Source: Phormidesmis sp963789215 (GTDB lineage: Bacteria; Cyanobacteriota; Cyanobacteriia; Phormidesmidales; Phormidesmidaceae). Taken from it: 64,000 nucleotides of DNA. The notes under the pieces were generated by a model that worked only from the letters and a program-made list of their open reading frames with translations, did not search any database and was not told the DNA's origin. A program made the translations under genes and the position numbers. Shown piece by piece: positions 17,555 to 26,257 of this stretch; the stretch's first letter is position 1; each line of letters opens with the position of its first letter. Location: the NCBI GenBank assembly GCA_963789215.1, contig CAWBJY010000011.1, forward strand, positions 744,001-808,000, read 5' to 3'.

Positions 17555-19084
17555 ATGCGTTTTAGTGAAGAGCTGAGTTTGCTGGTGCGATCGCGCTATC
17601 CGCTCATCTATATTTCCACCCGCGAAGAAGAACGGGCCGAAAGTGCGATCGCCCAGTGCGCCGAAGCGATGGGCGGCAATCGCGCTATTTATACCTGGGA
17701 CTATGTAGATGGCTACCAGGGCAACCCAAACGATCAGGGCTTTGGCAGACGCAACCCGCTCCAAGCCCTAGAGATGATTGAGAAGCTGCCTGCGAGTGCC
17801 GCCGCGCTATTCGTGCTGCGAGACTATCACCGCTTTCTAGAAGACATCGCCATCTCTCGCAAACTGCGCAACTTGCTCAAGCTGCTGAAGTCTCAGCCTA
17901 AAAATATTATTATTCTCTCGACTCAGCTAACGGTGCCAGACGATCTGAGCAATATTGTGACCGTACTAGAGTTTCCCTTACCAGATGTGGGCGAGATTCG
18001 CACTGAGGTAGAAAGTATTCTGGGCGCGACGGGCAGCGTGTTGTCTCCTGCCGAGGTAGACGAGCTGGTGCGCTCTTGCCAGGGTCTGCCGATAGAGCGC
18101 ATTCGCCGAGTACTCGCTAGAGGAATTGCGGCGCACGGCACCTTTGAGCCAAGCGATATTGACCTGATTTTAGAAGAAAAGCAGCAGACCATTCGCCAAA
18201 CGCAGATTCTAGAGTTTTATCCGGCGAGCGAAAGGATCTCGGATATTGGCGGGCTAGATAATCTCAAAGATTGGCTGCTGAGGCGAGGCAGTGCTTTTTC
18301 TCAGAAGGCGCGTCAGTATGGGTTGCCGCATCCGCGCGGACTGATGCTGGTAGGCATCCAAGGGACGGGTAAGTCTTTGACGGCAAAGGCGATCGCCCAT
18401 CACTGGCATCTGCCTTTACTTCGATTAGACGTGGGCCGACTCTTTGGCGGCTTAGTGGGCGAGTCAGAGTCTCGAACGCGCCAGATGATTCAGCTGGCAG
18501 AAGCGCTGGCCCCCTGCATTCTATGGATTGACGAGATTGACAAAGCCTTTGCTGGATTTGACGGTCGCGGCGATTCGGGGACGACGAGCCGGGTCTTTGG
18601 CACCTTTATCACCTGGCTGGCTGAAAAGTCTTCGCCCGTATTTGTGGTAGCAACAGCTAACAACATTCAGTCTTTGCCGCCCGAAATGCTGCGTCGCGGT
18701 CGCTTCGATGAGATCTTTTTTGTGGGTTTGCCGTCTCAAGAAGAAAGAGAAGCTATTTTCTCGGTGCATCTCTCTCGGCTACGACCTCACAATCTCTCGG
18801 CTTACGACCTCAACCGACTGGCTTACGAAACGCCTGACTTTTCGGGCGCGGAAATAGAGCAGTCTTTGATTGAGGCGATGCACATTGGCTTTAGCCAAAA
18901 CCGCGACTTTACCAATGAAGATGTTTTAGAAGCCGTAAGCCAGATTATTCCGCTAGCGAGGACGGCGCAGCAGCAGATTGAGGCGTTACAGGCTTGGGCG
19001 GCGGCTGGCAAGGCGCGAATGGCATCGCGAGCCGGATCTTTGAGCGATCGCATTAGTCAGCAAAGAAAGATCTCTGAAAGCTAG
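17555..19084 (+). CDS. ycf46: AAA+ ATPase, Ycf46 family
   Basis: A 509-residue protein matching Ycf46 (Slr0374 in Synechocystis) in length and layout. The N-terminal third (MRFSEELSLLVRSRYPLIYI) is the family-specific domain. The AAA+ module has Walker A VGIQGTGKS near 264-272, Walker B CILWIDEIDKAF near 319-330, the arginine-finger region LRRGRFDEIFFVGLP near 380, and an alpha-helical lid. The Walker A reads GIQGTGKS instead of the more usual GPPGTGKT. In cyanobacteria the family has been linked to stress and inorganic-carbon responses; this is background, not shown here. The extreme C terminus is basic. Confidence 0.92.
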   Translation: MRFSEELSLLVRSRYPLIYISTREEERAESAIAQCAEAMGGNRAIYTWDYVDGYQGNPNDQGFGRRNPLQALEMIEKLPASAAALFVLRDYHRFLEDIAISRKLRNLLKLLKSQPKNIIILSTQLTVPDDLSNIVTVLEFPLPDVGEIRTEVESILGATGSVLSPAEVDELVRSCQGLPIERIRRVLARGIAAHGTFEPSDIDLILEEKQQTIRQTQILEFYPASERISDIGGLDNLKDWLLRRGSAFSQKARQYGLPHPRGLMLVGIQGTGKSLTAKAIAHHWHLPLLRLDVGRLFGGLVGESESRTRQMIQLAEALAPCILWIDEIDKAFAGFDGRGDSGTTSRVFGTFITWLAEKSSPVFVVATANNIQSLPPEMLRRGRFDEIFFVGLPSQEEREAIFSVHLSRLRPHNLSAYDLNRLAYETPDFSGAEIEQSLIEAMHIGFSQNRDFTNEDVLEAVSQIIPLARTAQQQIEALQAWAAAGKARMASRAGSLSDRISQQRKISES

Positions 19085-19171
19085 CCTCAAACTCAAAGCG
19101 GCAGTCAGGGCCTTTACCTATTTCACGCTTCACGCTATAACCATAGGACTTCCGCATCGGTAGCGCTTGTC

Positions 19172-19648
19172 ATGGTGATGAAAAACTTTTTGCTCGGTCT
19201 TAGCAAGTTCGTGCTTGGCATTATTTTAGCCATGCTCATTATGTCGATTGCGGGCCTAGCCATGGCGAGATTTTTTATGACGCGCATGGTTGAGCTACCC
19301 GAGCGTCCCACTTACGAAAACGAATTGCCCGAGGCCGACCGGCCAAACTCAACCGCAAATGAATCAGAGATAAAGGAAAATGAGGGGCCAAGAGTCGTGG
19401 TGGGCGAGGCTGAAACGCCTGACGATCAACCAGAAGACACGCTCGCAGCAGGCGAATATAGAGTAACCGTCAACCAGCCGGTTGGTTTGGTTTTGCGCGA
19501 CGGGCCGGGTACAGACTACGCCCAGATTGGTGGACTCGAATACCAGCAAAGCATGACGGTGACTGCCGAAGACAGCGGCTGGCTAAACGTAGAGCTCAGG
19601 AACGGTCAAAAGGGCTGGATTAAAGACGGTAACGTTGACCGAAACTAG
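19172..19648 (+). CDS. Membrane-anchored SH3b-domain protein
   Basis: A 158-residue protein. One hydrophobic segment (about residues 9-36) anchors it, followed by an acidic linker rich in Glu, Pro and Asn (about 40-95). The C-terminal bacterial SH3 domain has YRVTVNQPVGLVLRDGPGTD and SGWLNVELRNGQKGWIKDGNV. Such domains usually contact peptidoglycan or other periplasmic ligands. A second ATG lies three codons into the frame. It follows ycf46 by 87 bp and may be co-transcribed. Specific function unknown. Confidence 0.8.
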   Translation: MVMKNFLLGLSKFVLGIILAMLIMSIAGLAMARFFMTRMVELPERPTYENELPEADRPNSTANESEIKENEGPRVVVGEAETPDDQPEDTLAAGEYRVTVNQPVGLVLRDGPGTDYAQIGGLEYQQSMTVTAEDSGWLNVELRNGQKGWIKDGNVDRN

Positions 19649-19816
19649 GTCGAGCCTGGGCGGGCCTATTTTCCCCGCTCGCTCAGACGTTAAGAAAAAT
19701 TGTCCGGCATAACGGTTCGTAACAGAACGGCGCTTGCCAAGTCATAAACTCGACGAAAGGCGCGATACTCTACTGAACGCTCATTAGTCGTAGGCTGAAA
19801 GTAGTAGGCCAAAGTT

Positions 19817-19984
19817 ATGTACAACAACTCCCGCAAAGACTGGTTGAATTCTTTGATCGTTGCCGGACTAGGCGCTAGCGTGATGACTTCGTTTGCCGTT
19901 GGACAAGGGCAAAATCCTATTTTGGCTTTGGGCGTTACTGCGATCGCAGCGGTCACCGCTATTACAATAGACGGCTTGCTTTAA
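19817..19984 (+). CDS. Small two-helix membrane protein (55 residues)
   Basis: A 55-residue protein starting MYNNSRKDWLNSLIVAG and ending AITIDGLL. Two hydrophobic segments (about residues 10-28 and 34-53) are separated by GQGQNP, which gives a hairpin with a charged, probably cytoplasmic N terminus. The pattern (short polar start, DW, two Ala/Ile/Val helices) looks like a conserved cyanobacterial small membrane protein, but I cannot name the family. It has clean start and stop codons and fills the gap between the SH3b gene and the minus-strand remnant. Confidence 0.6.
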   Translation: MYNNSRKDWLNSLIVAGLGASVMTSFAVGQGQNPILALGVTAIAAVTAITIDGLL

Positions 19985-19987
19985 GCC

Positions 19988-20175
19988 CTACAGAGCTTCA
20001 ATTTTGACTCTGCCACCTTCGATGGCATCAACCTGCAAGCGATAGCCATAGAGTAATGCCATTCCGATTTGCCATGATTGCCTGCTTCGACTTGCTGACA
20101 AATCCCAGATTCATAGAGCGCTTGTCCGCGTCGAGCTAGCTCTTCTTTGCTATAGCGTCGTTGACGAGCTGCCAT
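19988..20175 (-). pseudogene. Deletion-fused remnant of a small antitoxin-like gene and a clan AA aspartic protease gene
   Basis: The first 36 codons from ATG 20175 read RRYSKEELARRGQALYE...QVEAGNHGK, the N terminus of a small cyanobacterial protein family that normally continues with IVAIDIE. Directly after GNHGK (about 20068) that pattern stops. Two bases later, in another frame, the sequence reads GMALLYGYRLQVDAIEGG to a stop at 19988-19990, the C terminus typical of clan AA (retropepsin-like) aspartic proteases. These two genes are commonly adjacent in cyanobacteria, so one internal deletion joining the first to the end of the second explains the structure. A 64-residue open frame ending at 19981 survives by chance. 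Family assignments are from memory. Confidence 0.6.
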
Positions 20176-20185
20176 TAGATTTGCC

Positions 20186-20214
20186 TTTTAGAGGCATTTT
20201 AGAAGCCTCTAAAA
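20186..20214. promoter_or_regulatory. Perfect 10-bp inverted repeat upstream of the remnant
   Basis: TTTTAGAGGC (20186-20195), 9-bp spacer, GCCTCTAAAA (20205-20214), 11 bp upstream of the remnant's ATG and downstream of the ABC ATPase stop. No T-run follows either arm, so an operator of the lost cassette is as likely as a terminator. GCCTCTA repeats once more at 20215-20221. Confidence 0.5.
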
Positions 20215-20265
20215 GCCTCTATTATAGCTATGCGTCAGCGTTGAATACTGCAGTACCGTCTAGCG

Positions 20266-22071
20266 TTAACTCGGCACGGTATCTGTTCGTCGCTGACGAA
20301 TATCTTCTAGCTTGGCGTCTGGAATGGCAGCAATGAGCTGCTGTGTGTAAGGCTTTTTCGGTGAGTTATAAATCTCGTCGGAGGGGCCAATTTCTTCAAT
20401 GCGGCCCTGGTTCATGACCATAATGCGATCGCTTACAAACTTCACTACGCTCAAGTCGTGCGAGATAAAAACGTAGGTTAAATTGAACTCCTGCTGAAGG
20501 TCTTTCAACAGATTGAGTACCTGGGCTTGCACCGAGACATCTAGGGCAGAAACCGATTCGTCGCAGATGATAAATTTGGGTTCGCAGGCTAGCGTTCTAG
20601 CAATACAAACGCGCTGCCTTTGCCCGCCCGAGAATTCGAAGGGCATTTTGGCCATAGCAGAAGCCTCTAACCCAACGCGCTCTAGTAGGCTAGCGGTGCG
20701 CGATCGCCTTTGCGCTTCATCTCCGCCTAGCCCATGAATTCGCATTGGCTCCATAATGGCCGACCCAATAGTTTGCCGGGCATCGAGCGAACCATATGGA
20801 TTTTGAAAAACAATCTGCATTTCTCTGCGCAGATGCCGCATGTCCGTGCTGCCCAAATCTAGAACAGATTGCCCGTTGAAATGGACGGAGCCAGATGTGG
20901 GTTCTATCAGCCTGAGCAGGCAGCGGCTGAGCGTAGATTTGCCACAGCCAGACTCGCCCACAAGTCCTAACGTTTCGCCAGGATAAACGTCGAAGCTGAC
21001 GCTATCTACGGCTTTGAATTCTGTTTTTTGGCCGAAAAACCCGTGGCTAACTGGAAACCCTTTGGTTAGATTTTTCACGCTAAGCAGCGGCGGCTGTTGC
21101 ATGAGCACCACGCGATGCTGTTCTACTTCTGCAGGGCTTACTTCTGCAAACAGCTCTGCTCTTTCTGCGGCTGTTCGAACTTTAGAGACAATCTCGCTGT
21201 CACTCCCTTCACCGCTAACTGCCATAAAATCGCCTACTGTAGGCAATCGCCTTAGCTGCTTGGTCGGTCTAGGCCGACAGTTTAAAAGCCCTTGCGTATA
21301 AGGATGCTGCGGGTCGGCAAATAAGTCGTAAACGGGCGCAATTTCTACCAAGTCGCCTTTGTACATCACCGCAACGCGATCGGCGATTTGCGAGACGACC
21401 CCCATATCGTGCGTAATGAACAGAATAGCGGTGCCTCGACTGGCCTGAAGATCTCGGAGTAAGTCGAGAATAGTGGACTGAATGGTGACGTCTAGCGCGG
21501 TGGTGGGTTCGTCGGCAATTAGGAGGGCGGGGTTGCCAGCTAGGGCGATGGCAATCATCACTCGCTGCTGCTGACCGCCCGAAAGCTGATGAGGATAGCG
21601 ACCTAAAATTTGCTTAGGCTCAGGCAGCTTTACTTCTTCAAATAGTGCGATCGCGCTGTCCTTCGCAGTAGTTCCTTCTAAGTTATGGTGCAGCTTTAGC
21701 GCCTCTATGAGCTGGTCTCCACAGGTATATACCGGATTAAGTGAGGTCAGCGGCTCTTGAAAGATCATAGAAATGAGATTGCCTCGATACTTTCGCCGCT
21801 CGTCTAAAGACAGCTTTAGTAGGTCTACAGGCTGAGCGTCTGGGTTGCTTGGATCGCAGAACCACACTTCGCCAGAAACCTGAGTTGTTTTTTCTAATAG
21901 GCCAATCAGTGCCAAAGACGTTACCGACTTTCCTGAGCCTGATTCGCCAACGAGTCCTAGGGTCTCGGCGGGGGCAATTGAAAAGGAGACTGATTTGACC
22001 GCTTCTACATCTCCCGACTTTGTTGGAAATACGATAGAGAGGTTGCGAACGTCGAGAATCGGGGAAGCCAT
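20266..22071 (-). CDS. Peptide/nickel-type ABC importer, fused double ATPase
   Basis: A 601-residue fusion of two ATPases, the DppD-DppF (GsiA/YejF-like) arrangement. The first half has Walker A VGESGSGKSVTS (about 37-48), signature LSGGQQQR and Walker B LLIADEPTTALD. The second has Walker A VGESGCGKSTLS (about 375-386), signature FSGGQRQR and FIICDESVSALD. It drives import of small peptides, glutathione or metal chelates with the divergently encoded binding protein and permeases at 22496-26221. The 424-bp region between them should contain both promoters. Confidence 0.93.
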   Translation of the reverse strand: MASPILDVRNLSIVFPTKSGDVEAVKSVSFSIAPAETLGLVGESGSGKSVTSLALIGLLEKTTQVSGEVWFCDPSNPDAQPVDLLKLSLDERRKYRGNLISMIFQEPLTSLNPVYTCGDQLIEALKLHHNLEGTTAKDSAIALFEEVKLPEPKQILGRYPHQLSGGQQQRVMIAIALAGNPALLIADEPTTALDVTIQSTILDLLRDLQASRGTAILFITHDMGVVSQIADRVAVMYKGDLVEIAPVYDLFADPQHPYTQGLLNCRPRPTKQLRRLPTVGDFMAVSGEGSDSEIVSKVRTAAERAELFAEVSPAEVEQHRVVLMQQPPLLSVKNLTKGFPVSHGFFGQKTEFKAVDSVSFDVYPGETLGLVGESGCGKSTLSRCLLRLIEPTSGSVHFNGQSVLDLGSTDMRHLRREMQIVFQNPYGSLDARQTIGSAIMEPMRIHGLGGDEAQRRSRTASLLERVGLEASAMAKMPFEFSGGQRQRVCIARTLACEPKFIICDESVSALDVSVQAQVLNLLKDLQQEFNLTYVFISHDLSVVKFVSDRIMVMNQGRIEEIGPSDEIYNSPKKPYTQQLIAAIPDAKLEDIRQRRTDTVPS

Positions 22072-22495
22072 GGTAAGAGCCTGAACGCTGCGAATAGGAT
22101 CTATAGAAGAAAAGCTATTGTAAGGAGGTCTAAGAAAGAGACGCTATGAAAGTAAGGCTATGAAAGTAAAGCGATAAAAATACAGTACCGTACAAACTCG
22201 AATTCGCTGTAGCTAGAAGAACGAAAGCGCCAAAATGTTTCGGCCAAAACAACTTGTAACAAAGCGCTAGGAATAAGAGAGGCTGGTGCTTTCGGCTTAT
22301 GCCAAAAGGCAGGTTTCGGCTGCGGCTGCGTTCAAATGGTCTCAAATGTATCAATTTACTCATTTCGTACAGAAAGATTTGTTTAGCGTCCTGTAGAGTG
22401 TTGTCGGCACCTGCTACATTGCCGCTAGCTTGGCTGAGGCTTCGGCTGCCGTAAATAAATAAGTTACAGATAAATTACGTGAGATAGAGATTGTT
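22072..22495. other. 424-bp divergent intergenic region of the ABC importer
   Basis: Contains a 14-bp tandem duplication and a 77-codon minus-strand open frame with no recognisable features (rejected). Must hold promoters for both halves of the importer. No operator recognised. Confidence 0.55.
22143..22170. repeat. 14-bp tandem duplication
   Basis: GCTATGAAAGTAAG followed by GCTATGAAAGTAAA, 72 bp upstream of the double-ATPase gene start. Confidence 0.9.
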
Positions 22496-24148
22496 ATGCG
22501 CCCACGCAGTTTTTTAAGGCAAAGTTTGCGAAGGATAATGCTAGTGCTGATGGCATTGACACTGGCAGTGGTTTTGGCAAACTGCGGTGGCGCATCTGAA
22601 AACGCGACGACTAGCGAGGGTACGCCTGCACCGACTGGCGCACTGGTTTTTGGCTCGGTCGGTCAGCCAGTGAACCTAACGCCAGGCGATATTACTGACG
22701 GCAACTCTATTTACGTTCAGCAGCAAATCTACAACTATTTGGTGGGTAACGAACCGGGTAAAACCGATTTGGCCCCAGAGCTGGCAACAGAATGGACGCC
22801 TTCTGAAGATGGGTTGACCTGGACGTTTAAGCTGCGCGAGGGCGTGAAGTTTCACGATGGCACCGACTTTAACGCGGAGGCTGTTGTATTCAACGTTAAT
22901 CGCTGGTGGGATCCGGAGTTTGAGTTTGGCTATCGAGACAGCGGGTCGCTTTACGAAATTTGGACCGATTTATTCGGTGGGTTCAAAGGCGATGAAAATT
23001 CGACGCTAGTAGATGTGCGAGCGGTGGACGATTCGACCGTGGAGTTTGAGATTGTTGATCCGTTTGCGGCTTTTCCGGCGGCGATTTCTTCGGGCTATTT
23101 TGGCATTGCTAGCCCTACCGCTATTCAGTTAGGGAATAGCTACGGGACGCCTTCGGGGGCAGCTGTGGGTACGGGGCCTTTTGTGTTCGACTCCTGGGTA
23201 AGTGGCGATCGCGTCACCCTTTCAAAATTCGAAGACTATTGGGAAGAAGGCGAGCCTAAGGTCGATCAGGTTGTCTTTAGCTTTGTTGAAGATCCGGCGG
23301 CTAGACTCGCTCAGCTTCGCGCCGGCACGTTAGATTTTACCGTTGATCTAACGCCCGACCAGCTGACGGAAATTGAGTCGGACGCTAATTTAGAGGCGGT
23401 CTATCGCCCTTCGTTTAACGTGGGCTATCTGGGGCTAAATCCTAGCTATGAGCCTTTGGCGACTAAAGAGGTGCGTCAGGCGATCGCGCAGGCCATTAAC
23501 AAACCCGAAATCGTCAAAGCTTTTTGGGGCGAACTTGGCGAAACGGACGGCAGCTTTATTCCGCCCTCGCTAGAAGAATACCGGGCGGACGTAGGCGACT
23601 ATGAGTACAGCATAGACGACGCCAAGAGCGCCCTAGCCGATGCGGGCTATCCTGACGGCTTTGATTTAGACATGTGGTATATGCCGGTGAGTCGCCCGTA
23701 CTTTCCTAACCCCAAGCCGATTGCCGAGGCCTTTGCCGCCGAACTCAATCAAATTGGCATCCGGGTGAACTTGCAGACCAAGGACTGGGGCGCTTATTTA
23801 GCCGATCGCAACGTGGCTCCCGGATTTCAGTCTTTTATGTTGGGTTGGACGGGCGACTATGGCGACCCGGATAACTTTCTCTTTGCTCACTTTGGGCCAG
23901 GGGCAACGCAAGATCTGGGCGATTACCAAAATCCTGAGCTGTTCGACTTGCTGACTCAAGCTAGGGTGAACAGTGATGAAGCAGAAAGAGAAGCTCTGTA
24001 TAAACAGGTGGACGAGCTGACGTTTGAAGAAGCTTTGCGGATTCCGATTGTGCATTCTCAGCCTTTGCTGGCTAAGCGAACTGGCGTAACGGGCTGGGAT
24101 CCAAGTCCCTTTAGCTCTGAGCCGTTTGGGTCGGTGGAGAAAGGGTAG
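22496..24148 (+). CDS. ABC importer substrate-binding lipoprotein (family 5)
   Basis: A 550-residue solute-binding protein of the DppA/OppA/NikA class (SBP_bac_5). A lipoprotein signal ends in LANC at residues 27-30. The mature part has the family hallmarks: DLAPELATEWTPSEDGLTWT, FKLREGVKFHDGTDFNAEAV (the conserved LR-G-KFHDG motif), GTGPFVF, and AQAINKPEIV. It captures a peptide or chelate in the periplasm and delivers it to the two permeases encoded next. The stop codon lies two bases before an 11-bp tandem repeat. Confidence 0.93.
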   Translation: MRPRSFLRQSLRRIMLVLMALTLAVVLANCGGASENATTSEGTPAPTGALVFGSVGQPVNLTPGDITDGNSIYVQQQIYNYLVGNEPGKTDLAPELATEWTPSEDGLTWTFKLREGVKFHDGTDFNAEAVVFNVNRWWDPEFEFGYRDSGSLYEIWTDLFGGFKGDENSTLVDVRAVDDSTVEFEIVDPFAAFPAAISSGYFGIASPTAIQLGNSYGTPSGAAVGTGPFVFDSWVSGDRVTLSKFEDYWEEGEPKVDQVVFSFVEDPAARLAQLRAGTLDFTVDLTPDQLTEIESDANLEAVYRPSFNVGYLGLNPSYEPLATKEVRQAIAQAINKPEIVKAFWGELGETDGSFIPPSLEEYRADVGDYEYSIDDAKSALADAGYPDGFDLDMWYMPVSRPYFPNPKPIAEAFAAELNQIGIRVNLQTKDWGAYLADRNVAPGFQSFMLGWTGDYGDPDNFLFAHFGPGATQDLGDYQNPELFDLLTQARVNSDEAEREALYKQVDELTFEEALRIPIVHSQPLLAKRTGVTGWDPSPFSSEPFGSVEKG

Positions 24149-24150
24149 TG

Positions 24151-24194
24151 GGTTTAGTCCTGGTTTAGTCCTGGTTTAGTCCTGGTCTAATGCT
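24151..24194. repeat. 11-bp tandem repeat, three exact copies plus one degenerate
   Basis: GGTTTAGTCCT at 24151-24161, 24162-24172 and 24173-24183, then GGTCTAATGCT. Begins two bases after the stop codon of the binding-protein gene. Confidence 0.97.
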
Positions 24195-24258
24195 GGTTCA
24201 ATCTCGAATCAATCCTACTGACTGCTAACGCTATCGCCAACGGTTTGGCACTTTCACC

Positions 24259-25266
24259 ATGGGTAGATATATTATCCGGCGATTATTTCAGCTGATTCCG
24301 GTTTTGCTGGGTATTTCGCTGTTGGTTTTCGCCTTTCTCCATTTGATTCCGGGCGACCCGGCGGTGACGATGCTAGGCGATCGCGCCACTCCAGATGCGG
24401 TCGCTAAGCTCAGAGAACGCATGGGCTTAAATGCGCCGCTGCCGCTGCAATATCTCTCTTTTCTGGGCAATTTGCTGAGCTTCGATTTGGGCACGAGTAT
24501 CTTCACGGGTGTGCCTATTTTGGACGAAATCAGACTACGCTGGCCTGCTACGTTCGAGCTATCGGTAGTTTCTATGCTGATTGCCCTGTTGCTAGGTATT
24601 CCAGCCGGTGTGATTGCCGCTGTAAAAAAGAATAGCTGGATCGATAACCTAACGATGAGCGGCTCTTTGCTGGGCGTCTCAATGCCGGTTTACTGGCTAG
24701 GGCTGCTGCTGATTTATCTGTTTGCAGTTAATTTGCAGTGGCTGCCGCCTAGTGGGCGGACGGCGATTAGCGGCGTTAGCTTTGAGCCGATTACCGGATT
24801 TTTAATAGTTGACACGATTCTTCGGGGCGACTTTAAGGCGCTCGGCGATGTGATCGCTCATTTAGTGCTGCCGGCGGTAACGCTGAGTACCATTCCGCTG
24901 GCTATTATTGCGCGAATTACTCGCAGTGCGATGTTAGAAGTGCTTTCGCAAGATTACATTCGCACGGCTCGCTCTAAGGGTTTAAAGGAGTTTGTGGTTA
25001 TTGGCAAACATGCGCTAAAGAACGCCATGCTGCCGGTGGTCACTATTGTGGGGTTAGAGTTTGGGACGCTGCTCGGCGGCGCCATTTTAACCGAAACCAT
25101 TTTCTCTTGGCCGGGCATCGGGAGCTGGATCTACGGCGGCATTTTGCAAAGAGACTATCCGGTGGTGCAAGGTGGCGTGGTGTTTGTTGCTTTTGTCTTT
25201 GTGCTAATTAACCTGCTGGTGGATTTGTCTTATGCGCTGTTAGACCCGCGCATTCAGTACAAGTAG
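24259..25266 (+). CDS. ABC importer permease (DppB-like)
   Basis: A 335-residue inner-membrane permease. MGRYIIRRLFQLIPVLLGIS is the standard DppB start, and LIPGDPAVTMLGDRA, RYP-type spacing and the EAA loop (QDYIRTARSKGLKEFVVIGKH at about 232-252) are present. Six helices are evident. It pairs with the next permease to form the channel of the importer. Confidence 0.93.
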   Translation: MGRYIIRRLFQLIPVLLGISLLVFAFLHLIPGDPAVTMLGDRATPDAVAKLRERMGLNAPLPLQYLSFLGNLLSFDLGTSIFTGVPILDEIRLRWPATFELSVVSMLIALLLGIPAGVIAAVKKNSWIDNLTMSGSLLGVSMPVYWLGLLLIYLFAVNLQWLPPSGRTAISGVSFEPITGFLIVDTILRGDFKALGDVIAHLVLPAVTLSTIPLAIIARITRSAMLEVLSQDYIRTARSKGLKEFVVIGKHALKNAMLPVVTIVGLEFGTLLGGAILTETIFSWPGIGSWIYGGILQRDYPVVQGGVVFVAFVFVLINLLVDLSYALLDPRIQYK

Positions 25267-25339
25267 CTGTTGGTGAAGTTGATGCGATTGATGATAGATG
25301 ATGTCTTGACGAGCTTTGTTGTTTTATTTGGTTTCTGGT

Positions 25340-26221
25340 ATGGCGATCGCATCGACCCCAAAGCGCGAGTCCAAGCTGTTAAAAAACCGAGCGGTTCAAA
25401 GGTTTCTCGAATCTACTTCTGGCCTGATTGGCCTGGGACTGACGCTATTTATTGTGCTAGCAGCGCTACTTGCGCCAGTGCTAAAACCCTACGACGCCGC
25501 TTCGGCTAGAGACTATGCGGCTAGGCTGCAAGGCCCAAGCTTAGCCCACTGGTTTGGCGCAGATGGGCTAGGCCGAGATATTTTGACGCTGGTTTGGTAT
25601 GGGTTAAGAACCTCGCTGGTCATTGGTTTGGTTTCGGTGCTGATTGGCCTGCTGATTGGGGTGGGCTTGGGGCTAGCGGCGGGCTATTTTCGCGGCTGGA
25701 TAGAGACTGTCGTGGGCTGGCTGACGGACGTGATGCTGGCGTTTCCGTCTATTTTGTTAGCGATCGCAGTGGTCACCGTTACTGGCCCTAGCGTCCTTAG
25801 CGTTATGGTCGCTGTCGGCATTGTTCAAATTCCTAAGTTCATTCGGCTAACTCGCAGCATGGTGCTCTCTTTGCGCGAGCAAGAATTTGTCCAAACCGTT
25901 CGCGCCTTTGGCGCTAAACCGCCTCGCATTGTGTTTTTGCATATCTTACCGGCTAGCCTCGCACCGCTAGTTGTTCAAGCAACTTTGGCTATCGGCACCG
26001 CCACCTTAGAAGCCGCCGGACTGGGCTTTTTAGGACTAGGCGCACAGCCGCCAACGCCTGAGCTGGGCACAATGCTCTCGGATGCTTTCAAAGGCGGCTA
26101 CTCTTTGTCTGCACCCTGGACTATTGTGTTTCCCGGCTTATTTATCACCCTAACTGTGCTGGCCTTTAACTTGCTAGGCGATGGCCTACGAGACGCTTTA
26201 GACCCAAAAGGTAGCCGCTAG
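25340..26221 (+). CDS. ABC importer permease (DppC-like)
   Basis: A 293-residue permease from ATG 25340; the frame is open upstream to a TTG at 25316, but MAIASTPKRESKLL is a normal DppC-like start. The conserved periplasmic WFGADGLGRDILTLVWYG is at about residues 75-92 and the EAA loop QEFVQTVRAFGAKPPRIVF near 185. It ends GDGLRDALDPKG, the family C terminus. Partner of the preceding permease. Confidence 0.92.
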   Translation: MAIASTPKRESKLLKNRAVQRFLESTSGLIGLGLTLFIVLAALLAPVLKPYDAASARDYAARLQGPSLAHWFGADGLGRDILTLVWYGLRTSLVIGLVSVLIGLLIGVGLGLAAGYFRGWIETVVGWLTDVMLAFPSILLAIAVVTVTGPSVLSVMVAVGIVQIPKFIRLTRSMVLSLREQEFVQTVRAFGAKPPRIVFLHILPASLAPLVVQATLAIGTATLEAAGLGFLGLGAQPPTPELGTMLSDAFKGGYSLSAPWTIVFPGLFITLTVLAFNLLGDGLRDALDPKGSR

Positions 26222-26257
26222 TCGTTCTCTAACCTTCTTTACCCTTTTGGGGGCCAG

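Noticed and set aside
20186..20214. Rho-independent terminator for the double-ATPase gene
   Set aside because: The stem is good, but neither strand has a T-run after the second arm. Kept as an inverted repeat of uncertain role.
22130..22363. 77-codon minus-strand open frame in the importer intergenic region
   Set aside because: No start signal, unusual composition (Phe/Leu/Arg rich), spans a tandem repeat and likely promoters. No recognisable family.
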